From the NCBI GenBank assembly GCA_013177995.1, contig JABLXN010000008.1, forward strand, positions 1-64,000: a DNA stretch of 64,000 nt, written 5' to 3'. This document shows positions 7,820 to 17,691 of this stretch, piece by piece (positions within the stretch are counted from its first letter, which is position 1; each line of letters opens with the position of its first letter). The notes below the pieces were generated by a model. It had not been told where the DNA came from. It worked only from the letters and a program-made list of their open reading frames with translations, and did not search any database. The stretch is from Brevinematales bacterium (GTDB lineage: Bacteria > Spirochaetota > Brevinematia > Brevinematales > Thermospiraceae). Made by a program: the position numbers and the translations under genes.

Positions 7820-9024
7820 AAATTCTTATTGTCTCTGCGATACCGATTAGTTATCCCCCAAAGGATGGATATTCAATGGTAGTTTTTTATCGTTCTTATT
7901 TCCTCAAAAAGTTATACAACATAGAATCAGATATTATTCTTGCTGAAAATGAAAATTCTTCCCATGAAAAACTTTTGGCCTCTGGTATTTTCTCAAAAGT
8001 GTTTACTTACCCTACCAAAAATAAATGGCTTTCTCTGTTTCTCTCTTTCTTTTTACGTCTCCCTTACAATGTCATTAGGTTTTCTCCCTCTTCCAGTTAT
8101 ATAAAGAAATATATCTCTTCCCTTAAAAAAGAACAATATCAAGGCGTTATTTTTGACCATAGTTATTCCTATTTAGTATACAAAAGACTTACCTCTCTTC
8201 TTAATATACCAAAAGAAAAAATGATTTATTGGAGCCACAACATAGACTTTCTTGATATAAAGTATAATGCTTTAGAATCAAAGAATTTATTAAAAAAGCT
8301 TCTTTATTTATCAGTTTATAGAAAACTTAAAAAAATCGAAACCTCCTATATTAAAAATTTCTCAAAAATTGTCTCTGTATCAAAACACGAAGTGCCATTC
8401 CTTAAAACCATTAACCCCTCTGCTAATGTAGAATGGATCCCTCCTATACTACCAAAAGCTGACAATGCTTCTACTCCTATTCACTCCGAGCTACGAGAAT
8501 CTTTGGAAAAACAACTCAGTTTCTACAAACACAAAATCCTTTTTACAGGGATTTTGATGAAACCTTCAAATATTGAACCCGCCATTTGGTTTGCTGAAAA
8601 TGTTCTACCAATAATAAAAACAAAAGATAAATGTTGTTTCATTATTGCAGGAAAAGATCCTTCAAAAAAAATTCTGAATTTGGCTCAAAAATATCAAAAT
8701 GTAATTATTGTTCCCAATCCACCTTCCATGGAACCGTTGTACCATATAGCTGATATAGTAATTGTTCCTTTGAAAAATCCTGCTGGCATTAAGCTTAAAC
8801 TGATAGAAGCCTTAAACTACCGAAAAAAAGTTGTCGCCACAAAAGAAGCTCTTGTGGGTGCCGGTCTTGAAGAGCTCGTTCCGTATGGAGAAAACCCAAA
8901 AGATTTTGCAAAAAAATGTCAGGAGGTACTTGAAAACCAAATTGATTATGATTCGATATTTACTCAATTTAATTCAATGTATGATTATTCTACCGTTTGC
9001 GAGAAAATAAAAAACTTTCTATAA
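7816..9024 (+). CDS. Glycosyltransferase, GT4-like (GT-B fold)
   Basis: A 402-residue protein with a donor-binding second half. Visible are KILFTGILMKPSNIEPAIWF around 240-260, IIAGKDPSKK, and a PLYHIADIVIVPLKNPAGIKLKLIEAL segment in place of the usual E-x7-E region. This pattern is common in group 1 transferases of surface polysaccharide loci (Glyco_trans_1_4 type). It overlaps the previous gene by 4 bases (ATGA). The N-terminal acceptor half is divergent. It is strongly AT-rich. A gap of 57 bp separates it from the convergent reverse-strand cluster. Confidence 0.8.
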   Translation: MKILIVSAIPISYPPKDGYSMVVFYRSYFLKKLYNIESDIILAENENSSHEKLLASGIFSKVFTYPTKNKWLSLFLSFFLRLPYNVIRFSPSSSYIKKYISSLKKEQYQGVIFDHSYSYLVYKRLTSLLNIPKEKMIYWSHNIDFLDIKYNALESKNLLKKLLYLSVYRKLKKIETSYIKNFSKIVSVSKHEVPFLKTINPSANVEWIPPILPKADNASTPIHSELRESLEKQLSFYKHKILFTGILMKPSNIEPAIWFAENVLPIIKTKDKCCFIIAGKDPSKKILNLAQKYQNVIIVPNPPSMEPLYHIADIVIVPLKNPAGIKLKLIEALNYRKKVVATKEALVGAGLEELVPYGENPKDFAKKCQEVLENQIDYDSIFTQFNSMYDYSTVCEKIKNFL

Positions 9025-9081
9025 GCCCCCTTTCCTTTTTACTCGTTTTTTATAAGAAATAGAAATTTACTAAAACTCTTC

Positions 9082-11121
9082 CTATCTCTCCTCCACACAA
9101 AATATCTTCCTCATATCTTCTTGAAACTTTGAAGGCTCTGCTTTTATTATTTTTCTATATTCATCAAAATCCTTATATCTCTGATCAAAATGAACAAAAC
9201 AATCTTCTATTTTCTCAAGGATCAATGGAATATTTTCTTCTTTATCCTCAAATTTATACTCTTCTGGTATTGGGACATCTTCATGGTATGCAGCACTCCC
9301 TCGTTTCCCTGTAATCACACAACAGCCCAAAATAGCTGCTTCTCTGGGAATCCGATCTTTCCCGGGATGATTACCAAAATCGATGTAGACTTTGGCTCTC
9401 TGCAAGGTTTGTATAACTCCTTCTCTGGTCATATTTTCAAGAGGGAAAAATTCAATTCTTCTCTGAGCTCTTTGGACAATTTTATTAACAAAAACTTCTC
9501 CTTTTTTTGGATTGTACACAACTATATTCTGTTTTCCAGACAAATCTGTTTCAGTTTCTAAAAAAGCACGATTCAAATACTCTGAAAGATAAAAAAGAGG
9601 CGACAAATCTTTGAAAAAAGAAAGCCCTCTTATTGAGTTGGTCATATAAAAAGAAGCCAACTTTAACATCCTATCTTTCCTATAATCATATTTTTTCATC
9701 ATCTTTCTTAAATTTTCAGGAGAAGCCAAATCATAAATTGTTTTCTTCCTCACCACTTTGCTTATTTTATTGACAATACGTTGCCACAAAAAATCTATTT
9801 TTTTACAACGACTCAAATAATAATTATCCACACTCAAAAACCAGACCCCTTTTCGGATATTTTTATACATAGAAAGTAATCTCAGCCCCTCTTTCACCTC
9901 AGGTACAATCAGAATATTTTGCTCATTATCATCTTGAGGAGAAATTTTTTTCACAAAAGGAATACCATAATGTCTATAGGCAGAAGAAACCGGATCCTCA
10001 TTATCTTTAACGTTATAGTAATACATAAAGGTATTCGCCGCCAAAACATTTCTCAAATCATAAGCCAATTGATGAAGTAATTCTGGCCCTCCCGTACTTA
10101 CATGAGCAGGACAAGCAATATAGACTTTTGAAGAAGAAAAAATCACAATCTTCTCCAGATTCTTTTTCACGTGTTCAATCCTCGGCGTATACCACAGACT
10201 CTGCAGAATAGCCTTCAATCTTAAAAACCATGTACCAAGAGGAGAAAAAGGAATCCTTATGACATTCTTCATAATTTCTATATAAAATCTTTTTTTAAAA
10301 TGAAGCTTGTATATCCATAACCAATTTCTAATATTATAAAACAGCCGTTTGTCATTCACGGTGGTAGCAGAATAATTCTGTTTTGTTTTATGAATCACAA
10401 CACTCAAAGGAGCATACACTCCCAAAAAGCCCTTTTTTGTTATTCTCAAAGTATATTCCACATCATCCGCCCAAATAAAAAAGCTTTTTATCGGCAAACC
10501 TACTTGCTCAACCACATTCTTATGAATCAACAAAGAAACAAAAGAAGAAAACGAGACTAACAATAATCTTTTTTCATCATACAAGTTAAAAGGCCTGTTT
10601 TCCACCAAGGGAGAAATCCCAGGAATATTCATAATATGGGGAGACCCATCCGTCCATATCACCTTACTACACAAAAATCCTATACGTTCTTTTCCCAATT
10701 CTTGTGATCCATACAAAAGAGTAGCCAAAGCATCTTGCATCGGAATGGTATCGTCATCCATCAACCAAAACCATTCATAACCTTTTTCATATCCTCTTCT
10801 CAACCCTTCATAAAACCCACCACTCCCCCCTACATTAACAGGCATTCTCACATAATGCAGTTTCATACCTTCTTCCTGTCCTGGCTGTGTTCGTATAAAC
10901 TCCTTCTCCCATGGTTCCTTCAATTGTTTAGGTGGCAATTCTTCTATAAACCCTTTTTCAAGAAGTAACGCTTCCGTACCATCCTGTGAAGCATTATCAA
11001 TCACATACACCGCATAAACAGGATGAGTTTGTTTTTCTATAGCCTCCAAACACTCTATCAATAATTCTTTTCGATTATATGTTACTACAACTACGCACAC
11101 ACGTTCTTTTCTATCTGTCAT
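9082..11121 (-). CDS. Two-domain glycosyltransferase: GT2 domain with a second, possibly transferase, domain
   Basis: Residues 1-320 form a GT2 domain with VVVTYNRKELL and a triple-aspartate motif W-L-M-D-D-D-T-I-P at 119-126, as seen in GlfT2-type galactofuranosyltransferases. Residues about 330-679 form a second domain starting with VYIACPAHVSTGGPELLHQL; its end (REAAILGCCVITGKRGSA) resembles the donor-binding end of GT-B enzymes. At 679 aa it is about twice a normal GT2. The 4-base overlap with glf suggests it uses UDP-galactofuranose; that is inference. Confidence 0.8.
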   Translation of the reverse strand: MTDRKERVCVVVVTYNRKELLIECLEAIEKQTHPVYAVYVIDNASQDGTEALLLEKGFIEELPPKQLKEPWEKEFIRTQPGQEEGMKLHYVRMPVNVGGSGGFYEGLRRGYEKGYEWFWLMDDDTIPMQDALATLLYGSQELGKERIGFLCSKVIWTDGSPHIMNIPGISPLVENRPFNLYDEKRLLLVSFSSFVSLLIHKNVVEQVGLPIKSFFIWADDVEYTLRITKKGFLGVYAPLSVVIHKTKQNYSATTVNDKRLFYNIRNWLWIYKLHFKKRFYIEIMKNVIRIPFSPLGTWFLRLKAILQSLWYTPRIEHVKKNLEKIVIFSSSKVYIACPAHVSTGGPELLHQLAYDLRNVLAANTFMYYYNVKDNEDPVSSAYRHYGIPFVKKISPQDDNEQNILIVPEVKEGLRLLSMYKNIRKGVWFLSVDNYYLSRCKKIDFLWQRIVNKISKVVRKKTIYDLASPENLRKMMKKYDYRKDRMLKLASFYMTNSIRGLSFFKDLSPLFYLSEYLNRAFLETETDLSGKQNIVVYNPKKGEVFVNKIVQRAQRRIEFFPLENMTREGVIQTLQRAKVYIDFGNHPGKDRIPREAAILGCCVITGKRGSAAYHEDVPIPEEYKFEDKEENIPLILEKIEDCFVHFDQRYKDFDEYRKIIKAEPSKFQEDMRKIFCVEER

Positions 11122-12263
11122 CGTATTTCCTCCTCAAAAATATCCAAAGCCCTCTTTATCACATCATCCATATCATAATATCTATATTCTGCCAACCTGC
11201 CAACTAAAAGAAGATTTTCAAAACCTTTTGCCATCTCCGCATACTTATCATACATCCCTTTTGCCTCCGGTGTAAACAGAGGATAATAAGGAATTTTCCC
11301 GAATTCATACGATTCTGGATATTCATACATATAGGTAGTCATTGGAGAGTCTACGGGATGAATATGCTTGAATTCTGTAATTCTGGTATAATCATAGTCA
11401 TTTGGATAATTTACAGTGGCCACCTCCTGCATATACTCCTTTCTTTCAGTGCGAAGAGAAAACCTCAAAGATCGATAAGGAAGATACCCAAAACAATAAT
11501 TAAACAGTTCATCAATTGGCCCTGTAAAAATCACCTTTCCTTGAAATTCTTGATTAAACAGATAAATTTTTCTTGCCGAAATATCTATTTGCATAACATC
11601 CTGAAAATTTGTATTCAACATTATTTTGATTCGAGAATCATCCAACATTCTCTCAAAGATCTTAGTATATCCCTCTGCGGGCACTGCTTGATACCTATCA
11701 TAAAAATATCTATCATCTTTCCCAACAAGGACAGGAACTCTTGCTGTCACCTCAGGGTCTATATCCTCCGGCTTCTTTCCCCATTGCTTCATCGTATAAT
11801 ACAGAAAAATCTTTTTGTAGATGAAATCCGCCAAAAAGTGCAACTCTTTCTCTTCCCTTTTCTTAAGCTCTAGAATAGGCACTTTACTTCCATATTCAAA
11901 ATATTTCAGCAACTGTTTTTGCAAATTCAATGAGACTTCTTGCGGAAAAAGTAAATCCATAGAATGAAAATTAAAAGGAATCGGAACCTTTTTTCCATCT
12001 ACATAAGCCAAAACCTTATGTTGATAAAGAGACCAGTCTGTAAAATTAGACAAATAATCAAACACTTCCTTGTAATCAGTATGAAAAAGATGGGGTCCAT
12101 ATTTATGGACAATAATCCCATGGCTATCCCTATAATCAAAACAATTTCCACCTATATGAGATCTTTTCTCTATCAACAAGACCTGACGATTAAGTACTTT
12201 GGCAATTCTTTCTGCCAAAACTGCTCCCGCAAAACCGGCTCCAACAATACAATAATCAAACAT
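11118..12263 (-). CDS. glf: UDP-galactopyranose mutase
   Basis: A flavoenzyme that converts UDP-galactopyranose to UDP-galactofuranose, the donor for galactofuranose residues. The FAD-binding motif GAGFAGAVLAER occupies residues 8-19, followed by L-I-E-K-R-S-H-I-G-G-N and HKYGPHLFHT. The length of 381 is normal. It overlaps wzx-like 12256-13596 by 8 bases and the two-domain glycosyltransferase by 4 bases, so it is in the middle of the polysaccharide operon. Its presence shows that the glycan contains galactofuranose. Confidence 0.95.
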   Translation of the reverse strand: MFDYCIVGAGFAGAVLAERIAKVLNRQVLLIEKRSHIGGNCFDYRDSHGIIVHKYGPHLFHTDYKEVFDYLSNFTDWSLYQHKVLAYVDGKKVPIPFNFHSMDLLFPQEVSLNLQKQLLKYFEYGSKVPILELKKREEKELHFLADFIYKKIFLYYTMKQWGKKPEDIDPEVTARVPVLVGKDDRYFYDRYQAVPAEGYTKIFERMLDDSRIKIMLNTNFQDVMQIDISARKIYLFNQEFQGKVIFTGPIDELFNYCFGYLPYRSLRFSLRTERKEYMQEVATVNYPNDYDYTRITEFKHIHPVDSPMTTYMYEYPESYEFGKIPYYPLFTPEAKGMYDKYAEMAKGFENLLLVGRLAEYRYYDMDDVIKRALDIFEEEIR

Positions 12264-13596
12264 ACTTTTTCTTCTCCTTTTCTATAATTGTAAGGCCTGT
12301 TCTCTGCAAGTAAAGAAACATACTTATCGTCACAAAACTCTCTACCAAAGTTACAGATATGGCTGACCCCACGTGTTTATAAAAGGGGACAAGTATGAAA
12401 GAAAGAAAAACATTCAACAAACTCGCTATCATCAAAATATTTCGAAAAGCTTTTTTTCTATCAAAAGGAAGCATAACCTGAATTCCAAAAATATTACTCA
12501 AACCAATCAATAAAGGATGAATAGCAAGAATTCGCAAAACGATAATCGATTCTACTAATCTCTCGCCGGCAAACAAAAAGATTAAAAATGGACTCAAAAG
12601 AAAAAGCATAACAAAGATCATAAAATTAACCACAAAAACAATCAAAGTAATTTTTCGAATTATCCTCAAACTACCTTCTTTTGATTCAAAGGTCTTCCGA
12701 GAGAGAAAAGGATACAAGGCTGTTGAAATTGGAGCCTGAAGACTTTTTATTACCTGGATAATTTTATCCGCGATAGTATAATAGCCCACAAAAACATTAC
12801 TATGAGTAAGAAGCCCCAAAAAGAAAGGTGTAGAAAATGTATACAAGCTTGTAGCTATATTAGAAACAAAAATATGCCAACCTTCCCTTAACTGTACAAA
12901 AATCATTTCTTTTTTGGGCCAACACATCTTTATCAAAAAAAATCTTCTTATCAAAAAAAGGCTCAAAAAACCTGTCACCATCCCTCCTATGAAATTCAAA
13001 AGGGGGACCTTGGCATAATCTGCTTCATTTCGTATAATCACAAAAACACCAAGAGTAAATACCAATCGTGATAAAAAATTCAAGAAGGTAATATACTTCA
13101 TATTTTCAATCCCTTGAAAAAACCATACCGGGAAAAATACATTCGCCACAACAACACCAAAAGTAAAAAAATAAACTAAAAACTCTTTCCTCAATGCCGT
13201 AAGGCACATTACACAAACAACTAAAATTAAAAAACTTATTACCATAAAAAGAAATTTTATTATAAATATACTACTAAAAATTTCTTGCAACTTTTCTTTG
13301 TTCTCTCTATTGATAGAAATCTCTTTTGGAGCAGAAAGATTAAAACCATAATCTGTCAACATGTTAAAAAAACCTATAACTGACCCAGCAAAAGAAAGCA
13401 AGCCATACTTTTCCACCCCAATCACCCTTACCAAGTAAGGAAAAGTCAACAAGGGGAAAACATAATTCAAAACCTGTAATACGGCCAGATAAGAGAAATT
13501 CTTAAAAACCTTTCTATATTCTTCCTTCCGGAAGATTTTTTGCAATAATGATATAAAGTCACGATACAAATTGGCCACTTTCATCCCCACATGCAT
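12256..13596 (-). CDS. Polysaccharide flippase, Wzx-like (first of two)
   Basis: A 446-residue membrane protein with about 12-14 hydrophobic segments and the family signature LTFPYLVRVIGVEKYGLLSF around residues 50-70. Wzx proteins flip undecaprenyl-linked repeat units across the inner membrane. The start is uncertain: ATG at 13596 or ATG at 13584, neither with an ideal ribosome binding site. It is separated by 109 bp from the polymerase-like gene and overlaps glf, so it likely leads a sub-operon wzx-glf-glycosyltransferase. Confidence 0.87.
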   Translation of the reverse strand: MHVGMKVANLYRDFISLLQKIFRKEEYRKVFKNFSYLAVLQVLNYVFPLLTFPYLVRVIGVEKYGLLSFAGSVIGFFNMLTDYGFNLSAPKEISINRENKEKLQEIFSSIFIIKFLFMVISFLILVVCVMCLTALRKEFLVYFFTFGVVVANVFFPVWFFQGIENMKYITFLNFLSRLVFTLGVFVIIRNEADYAKVPLLNFIGGMVTGFLSLFLIRRFFLIKMCWPKKEMIFVQLREGWHIFVSNIATSLYTFSTPFFLGLLTHSNVFVGYYTIADKIIQVIKSLQAPISTALYPFLSRKTFESKEGSLRIIRKITLIVFVVNFMIFVMLFLLSPFLIFLFAGERLVESIIVLRILAIHPLLIGLSNIFGIQVMLPFDRKKAFRNILMIASLLNVFLSFILVPFYKHVGSAISVTLVESFVTISMFLYLQRTGLTIIEKEKKKYV

Positions 13597-13705
13597 TCTT
13601 TTACTATATATTTTAAAGGAAAAATAAAAAATTCTCTGCTTTTAGTACTTTCTTGCATACTTTATTATCCTTCCTTAATTTTTAAGAATACCAACAAAGT
13701 TTCCA

Positions 13706-15955
13706 TCATTTTTTCTTCTTTTCTATCCCATACCACGTCATCGCCCCTACAACAAACCCCATGACCACCGTCACCACTGTCCACCAGAAACGAAGAAACT
13801 GCGCCTGAACAAACCAGCGATTCCCAGACCAGGAAAACCAGCTTCTTACTTTCATCTGTTTCTCTTCTTTATTTTCCTCTACCCAGAAATCTGGTTTCCA
13901 TGGTAATTCTACCCTTCCCCATGAGGTTTGGAGTTCTATACTTTCCACTTTCAACATTTCATTCACAGGTTTTTCTAAATAAGAGATGGGGTAAGAAAAC
14001 TCAAACAACCATAACCCAGGATTATGTCCCTCTGGATTTCTGGGTATCCACACAAGCCAGTCTTCAAGAAGAAGCCTGTGATAACGAATGGGGTCAAAAT
14101 CTTTGGCTCCTTTTTTCTTCCCATAACTCATCGTGAGCGGAGAAAAACGAATGCTTTTCTCTTTCTTTTCCCAGAAGGTCTCATCCTCTAAAAGAAAATT
14201 CAGTCCTTCAAGAAACTTTTGAGGATTCTTCACAAAAAGGTTATTCCTTGAAACCAACTCAAAATAGAGATTGGTGGTAGGAATATAAATATAGTCTGGA
14301 GAATTAGTTTTAGCCATGATGGAGTTCAGAGTCTTCCACAAATAAAATGCTTCCTCACTTTCAAAATAACGCCGAGAAAGAGTTCGATTTGAGATAAAAG
14401 ACAAAGAAGCCCTCTTGTCATCAATAAGAAGTGATACACTCTCATAACCATAAATCCCCCTTCCTGTATTATAATAAACTCTTCCATAACTCGACTTTAT
14501 AAGCCATTCACCGTGGAGTTTTGCTCCCTCTACCTCCACAACAAGAGGTTGAAAAACAAAAACAATGCCCGCCACGGTCATCGCTAAAATACCCGTAAAC
14601 ATACTTGTCCCTACTTTGAGTGCCCCGGAGGGGAGTGTAAGAGAAGGGGCCAATCCCTTCCCTTCCTTCCATGCCAAAAAACCTATAAACATTGCCACAT
14701 GATTCCACACATATACCCTGAGAATATTCTGATTGAAAAGAAGAAGAAACCCCTGCATCACCAAACCTCCAGCAAGGGCTAAAAACCAGGCCTTCTCCTG
14801 AGAAGAAAAACGTCTCCAGGAAAAGAAAGAGAAGAAAAAAAGAGAAGCCAAAAGCCCAGCCACAACAAAAGCCCCCAAAACCCCAAGCCCTGCAAGAAGT
14901 TCTAAAGGCACCCCTGCTCCTTCAAATGGTTTCACGTCACTATTGCCCTGAGGAACGATATTTCCTCGAAAAAGGGCAATATCCGGCGCTACCCCGCCTA
15001 AACTCACCGAAGCAAAGGGATGACGAAAAAACACCTCAAGGGTATTCTGGATACCTCCCATCCGATCAAAGTAAGAATGAGCAAGTATTCTTGCCGCCAC
15101 CTTTTCCCATGGAAAAAAGAGAAGAAAGCCCACCCCACTCACCATAACCCACCCAATCCCAAACAAAAGTAAACCACGAAAAGCTCTTGCTCCCCATCTT
15201 TTTCTGAACCATAAGCCCACTTCTATCAGAAGAATCACCATTCCTTCTATTCCAAGAGCTATCCACCCCATCCGTGATGTAGAAAGCCCAATCATAAGCA
15301 CAGTCAATATCAGATACAAAAATACAAAAAACTTTTCGTGTCCTTTACTCTGACGAAACCACACCCACAAAAGCGGAGGAAGCACTACAAGATAGGTGGC
15401 ATAATACGATGGCTCATAGTTCCATCCATTGACCCGATAGAGGCTATACTCTCCAAATAAGGGAAGCGTCCACTGAGTACGCCAGAGCCCCTCTCGTATC
15501 CAGGCAAGAGATGGAACAATCCACTGAAGCCATCCCACAAGAAGCGCCGGCAAAAAAGATAGCATATACACAACGAAAAGCCTTGAAAAAAGAGTCTTTT
15601 TCTCTTCCTGAAAGAAAACAGTTCCAGCACTCACCTGTACCATCACAAACACCCAGACCACAAACACCCAGAGCCACAGAGCATACCCAAAGCTTCGTAA
15701 AGGCAAACTGCTATTCAAGGCAAAAACGGTATTCAAAAGAGCTAAAAGAACAAGCCATCCCATACCAGAAATGAGAAAAAGCCTTCTTGAACGCACAAGA
15801 GAAACCATCCAGAAGGCTTCAAGAACCATCATCACAAGAAGAGCCAAACGCACGTTAAATCCGGCTACATTCATCACCAGGAAAATATCCATGGAAGCCG
15901 TCACAAACACCAGTGCTACAAGAATCCAGAGAAAATACTCTTTTCCCCTTGTCAT
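13706..15955 (-). CDS. O-antigen ligase/polymerase-like membrane protein with large C-terminal domain
   Basis: Residues 1-440 are strongly hydrophobic with 10-12 membrane segments; a loop with NGWNYEPSYYATYLV and a R-M-G-W motif resembles Wzy/WaaL family ligases. The following part is an extracytoplasmic domain (about 470-730) closed by a last membrane helix near the C terminus. At 749 aa it is much longer than a normal 400-450-aa Wzy. I chose ATG at 15955, which forms TGATG with the preceding gene; longer starts run into it. It probably polymerises or ligates the surface glycan. Confidence 0.72.
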   Translation of the reverse strand: MTRGKEYFLWILVALVFVTASMDIFLVMNVAGFNVRLALLVMMVLEAFWMVSLVRSRRLFLISGMGWLVLLALLNTVFALNSSLPLRSFGYALWLWVFVVWVFVMVQVSAGTVFFQEEKKTLFSRLFVVYMLSFLPALLVGWLQWIVPSLAWIREGLWRTQWTLPLFGEYSLYRVNGWNYEPSYYATYLVVLPPLLWVWFRQSKGHEKFFVFLYLILTVLMIGLSTSRMGWIALGIEGMVILLIEVGLWFRKRWGARAFRGLLLFGIGWVMVSGVGFLLFFPWEKVAARILAHSYFDRMGGIQNTLEVFFRHPFASVSLGGVAPDIALFRGNIVPQGNSDVKPFEGAGVPLELLAGLGVLGAFVVAGLLASLFFFSFFSWRRFSSQEKAWFLALAGGLVMQGFLLLFNQNILRVYVWNHVAMFIGFLAWKEGKGLAPSLTLPSGALKVGTSMFTGILAMTVAGIVFVFQPLVVEVEGAKLHGEWLIKSSYGRVYYNTGRGIYGYESVSLLIDDKRASLSFISNRTLSRRYFESEEAFYLWKTLNSIMAKTNSPDYIYIPTTNLYFELVSRNNLFVKNPQKFLEGLNFLLEDETFWEKKEKSIRFSPLTMSYGKKKGAKDFDPIRYHRLLLEDWLVWIPRNPEGHNPGLWLFEFSYPISYLEKPVNEMLKVESIELQTSWGRVELPWKPDFWVEENKEEKQMKVRSWFSWSGNRWFVQAQFLRFWWTVVTVVMGFVVGAMTWYGIEKKKK

Positions 15956-16437
15956 CACTCCCTCCGAAGGAACCAGGCTATCATCACCCCAAGAGCCAAG
16001 GCAAGCGAAAGTGTCCCCAAAAGAAACCATCTCCTCTCCGGCTGAAGCTCAGGAACTGTTCGAAGTTCAGGTCCATACCAATTGACATGAGAAAAATTTG
16101 TCCTGAGATACCTATCAAGAGACAAGCTTTCTTCAGGCGTAAGGATTTTATTGGGGAAAAAAAGTGAAATATTTGTGTTTTGTCGAATAGTCAATTTCAT
16201 CTCTTTTTCTATATCATTTTGAACTTTTCGGTTCAGGGCCTCTTCTGTAAACTCATCTTCTCTTCCATACAAAGGAAGTGGTCTATCAATCACATACCTC
16301 ACTTCACAGAGCCGATAAGAAACTCCTGACACTTGCATCATCACAAAAAGCCCCACAAAAAATACCCCCCATAGGACAAAAAATCCCACCACTTCCTTCC
16401 AGGTTATGCTTTTCAACTCTATCCTATACCAGGGCAT
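15955..16437 (-). CDS. Small bitopic membrane protein, possibly Wzz-like
   Basis: The 160 residues contain one membrane segment near the N terminus (about 15-40), a charged periplasmic part, and a second membrane segment close to the C terminus (about 135-155). This two-helix layout is that of Wzz chain-length regulators, but the protein is about half their size and shows no clear Wzz motif. It sits between a GT4 gene and the polymerase-like gene with TGATG overlaps on both sides. A role as length regulator or polymerase partner is inference from position and topology. Confidence 0.6.
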   Translation of the reverse strand: MPWYRIELKSITWKEVVGFFVLWGVFFVGLFVMMQVSGVSYRLCEVRYVIDRPLPLYGREDEFTEEALNRKVQNDIEKEMKLTIRQNTNISLFFPNKILTPEESLSLDRYLRTNFSHVNWYGPELRTVPELQPERRWFLLGTLSLALALGVMIAWFLRRE

Positions 16438-17576
16438 CACGCTCTCCTTTTTTCTCGAAATTCCTCATACACCTTTTCCACATACTCACAAAATTCCTTT
16501 TCGAAACGCTTCCGGCTGAATTTCAGGGCATGCTGACGAATAGCCACAGGATCAAAACTCTTCTCCAGCGTTTCAAAACGCTCTATAGCTCCCGCAAGAT
16601 CCTGAAGAGTCTGATGATAAAAATGAACCCCTGTTTTCCCATCGATCACCGTCTCCTGTGTTCCCCCTCTGCCAAGACAAATTACCGGTGTCCCACAGGC
16701 CTGAGCCTCCACCGGAACAATCCCAAAATCCTCCTCTGCGGCAAACACAAACGCTCTTGCCCGCTGCATGAGATCCACAAGAACCTCATCCGGTTGGTAT
16801 CCCAAAAGCTCAATATTTTTCGCTGCCAGCGCCTTGATTTTCTTCTCATCAGGTCCTGTGCCTACCACCACCAGTTTTTTCCCTATTTTCGCAAAAGTCT
16901 CCACAATCAGATCTATCTTCTTGTAGGGAACCATTCGGGACGCGGTAAGATAAAAATCCTCTTTTGCCTCCCTGAGCGTAAACTTTTCCACGTCCACAGG
17001 TGGATAAATCACATCAGCTTTCACCCCGTAAACCCTTGCTATCCGTCTGGCAATATAGTGAGAATTGGCCACCCACCTGTCCACTCTATTCACTGTCGTC
17101 TGATCCCAGAGCCGGATATAATGCAAAATAAGTTTCGCTATTTCCCCCTTGAGTCCCCTCTCAAGACCACTTTCCCTCAGGTACTGATGATACAGATCCC
17201 ACGCATACCTCACCGGCGTATGAACATAACTGATATGAAGCTGGTCCGCATGCGTCAAAACCCCCTTCGCTACTGCATGCGAGGAAGAAAGAATGAGATC
17301 ATACTCCCTCAGGTCAAACTGCTCAATAGCTAACGGAAAAAAGGCAAGATAACCCCGGTATTTTTTCCTAGCAAAAGGAAGCCTCTGGATAAAAGAGGTC
17401 TTCGCATACTTTCCCTTGAGAATAACCTGTCTATCCTCTTCACTCAAAAAGTCAATGAGACTATAGATATCCAGATCATCCCAGATATTAGTGATACTCT
17501 CAATACACTTTTCAGCTCCAGCGTAAACGGAAAACCAGTCATGCACAAGGGCTTTTTTGAGAGAGGAAAGAGCCAT
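16437..17576 (-). CDS. Glycosyltransferase family 4 (mannosyltransferase WbaZ/WbpZ-like)
   Basis: A GT-B enzyme of 379 residues. N-terminal KKALVHDWFSVYAGAEKCIE, then SYVHTPVRYAWDLYHQYL, ASRMVPYKKIDLIVE and EEDFGIVPVEAQACGTPVI are typical of the WbaZ/WbpZ group, which often add mannose from GDP-mannose. The retaining E-x7-E motif is present in the last of these. GDP-mannose is also the precursor used by gmd in this locus. Start ATG at 17576 has GAGGA upstream. A promoter at 17612-17641 could drive this gene and those downstream. Confidence 0.87.
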   Translation of the reverse strand: MALSSLKKALVHDWFSVYAGAEKCIESITNIWDDLDIYSLIDFLSEEDRQVILKGKYAKTSFIQRLPFARKKYRGYLAFFPLAIEQFDLREYDLILSSSHAVAKGVLTHADQLHISYVHTPVRYAWDLYHQYLRESGLERGLKGEIAKLILHYIRLWDQTTVNRVDRWVANSHYIARRIARVYGVKADVIYPPVDVEKFTLREAKEDFYLTASRMVPYKKIDLIVETFAKIGKKLVVVGTGPDEKKIKALAAKNIELLGYQPDEVLVDLMQRARAFVFAAEEDFGIVPVEAQACGTPVICLGRGGTQETVIDGKTGVHFYHQTLQDLAGAIERFETLEKSFDPVAIRQHALKFSRKRFEKEFCEYVEKVYEEFREKRRA

Positions 17577-17611
17577 AAGAATCCTCGTTCTAATGAATAT
17601 AATATGAGAGT

Positions 17612-17641
17612 ATTATAAAGGGAAAATACCTTTTCGGGCAA
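17612..17641 (-). promoter_or_regulatory. Likely internal promoter in the polysaccharide locus
   Basis: Minus strand TTGCCC (17636-17641), 18-base spacer, perfect TATAAT (17612-17617), in a 115-bp gap upstream of the GT4 gene. The -35 is weak. Confidence 0.5.
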
Positions 17642-17691
17642 ATCAGATAACAGATATAAAACTTAAAGAACCATTGTAGGAAAAAAGTTCT

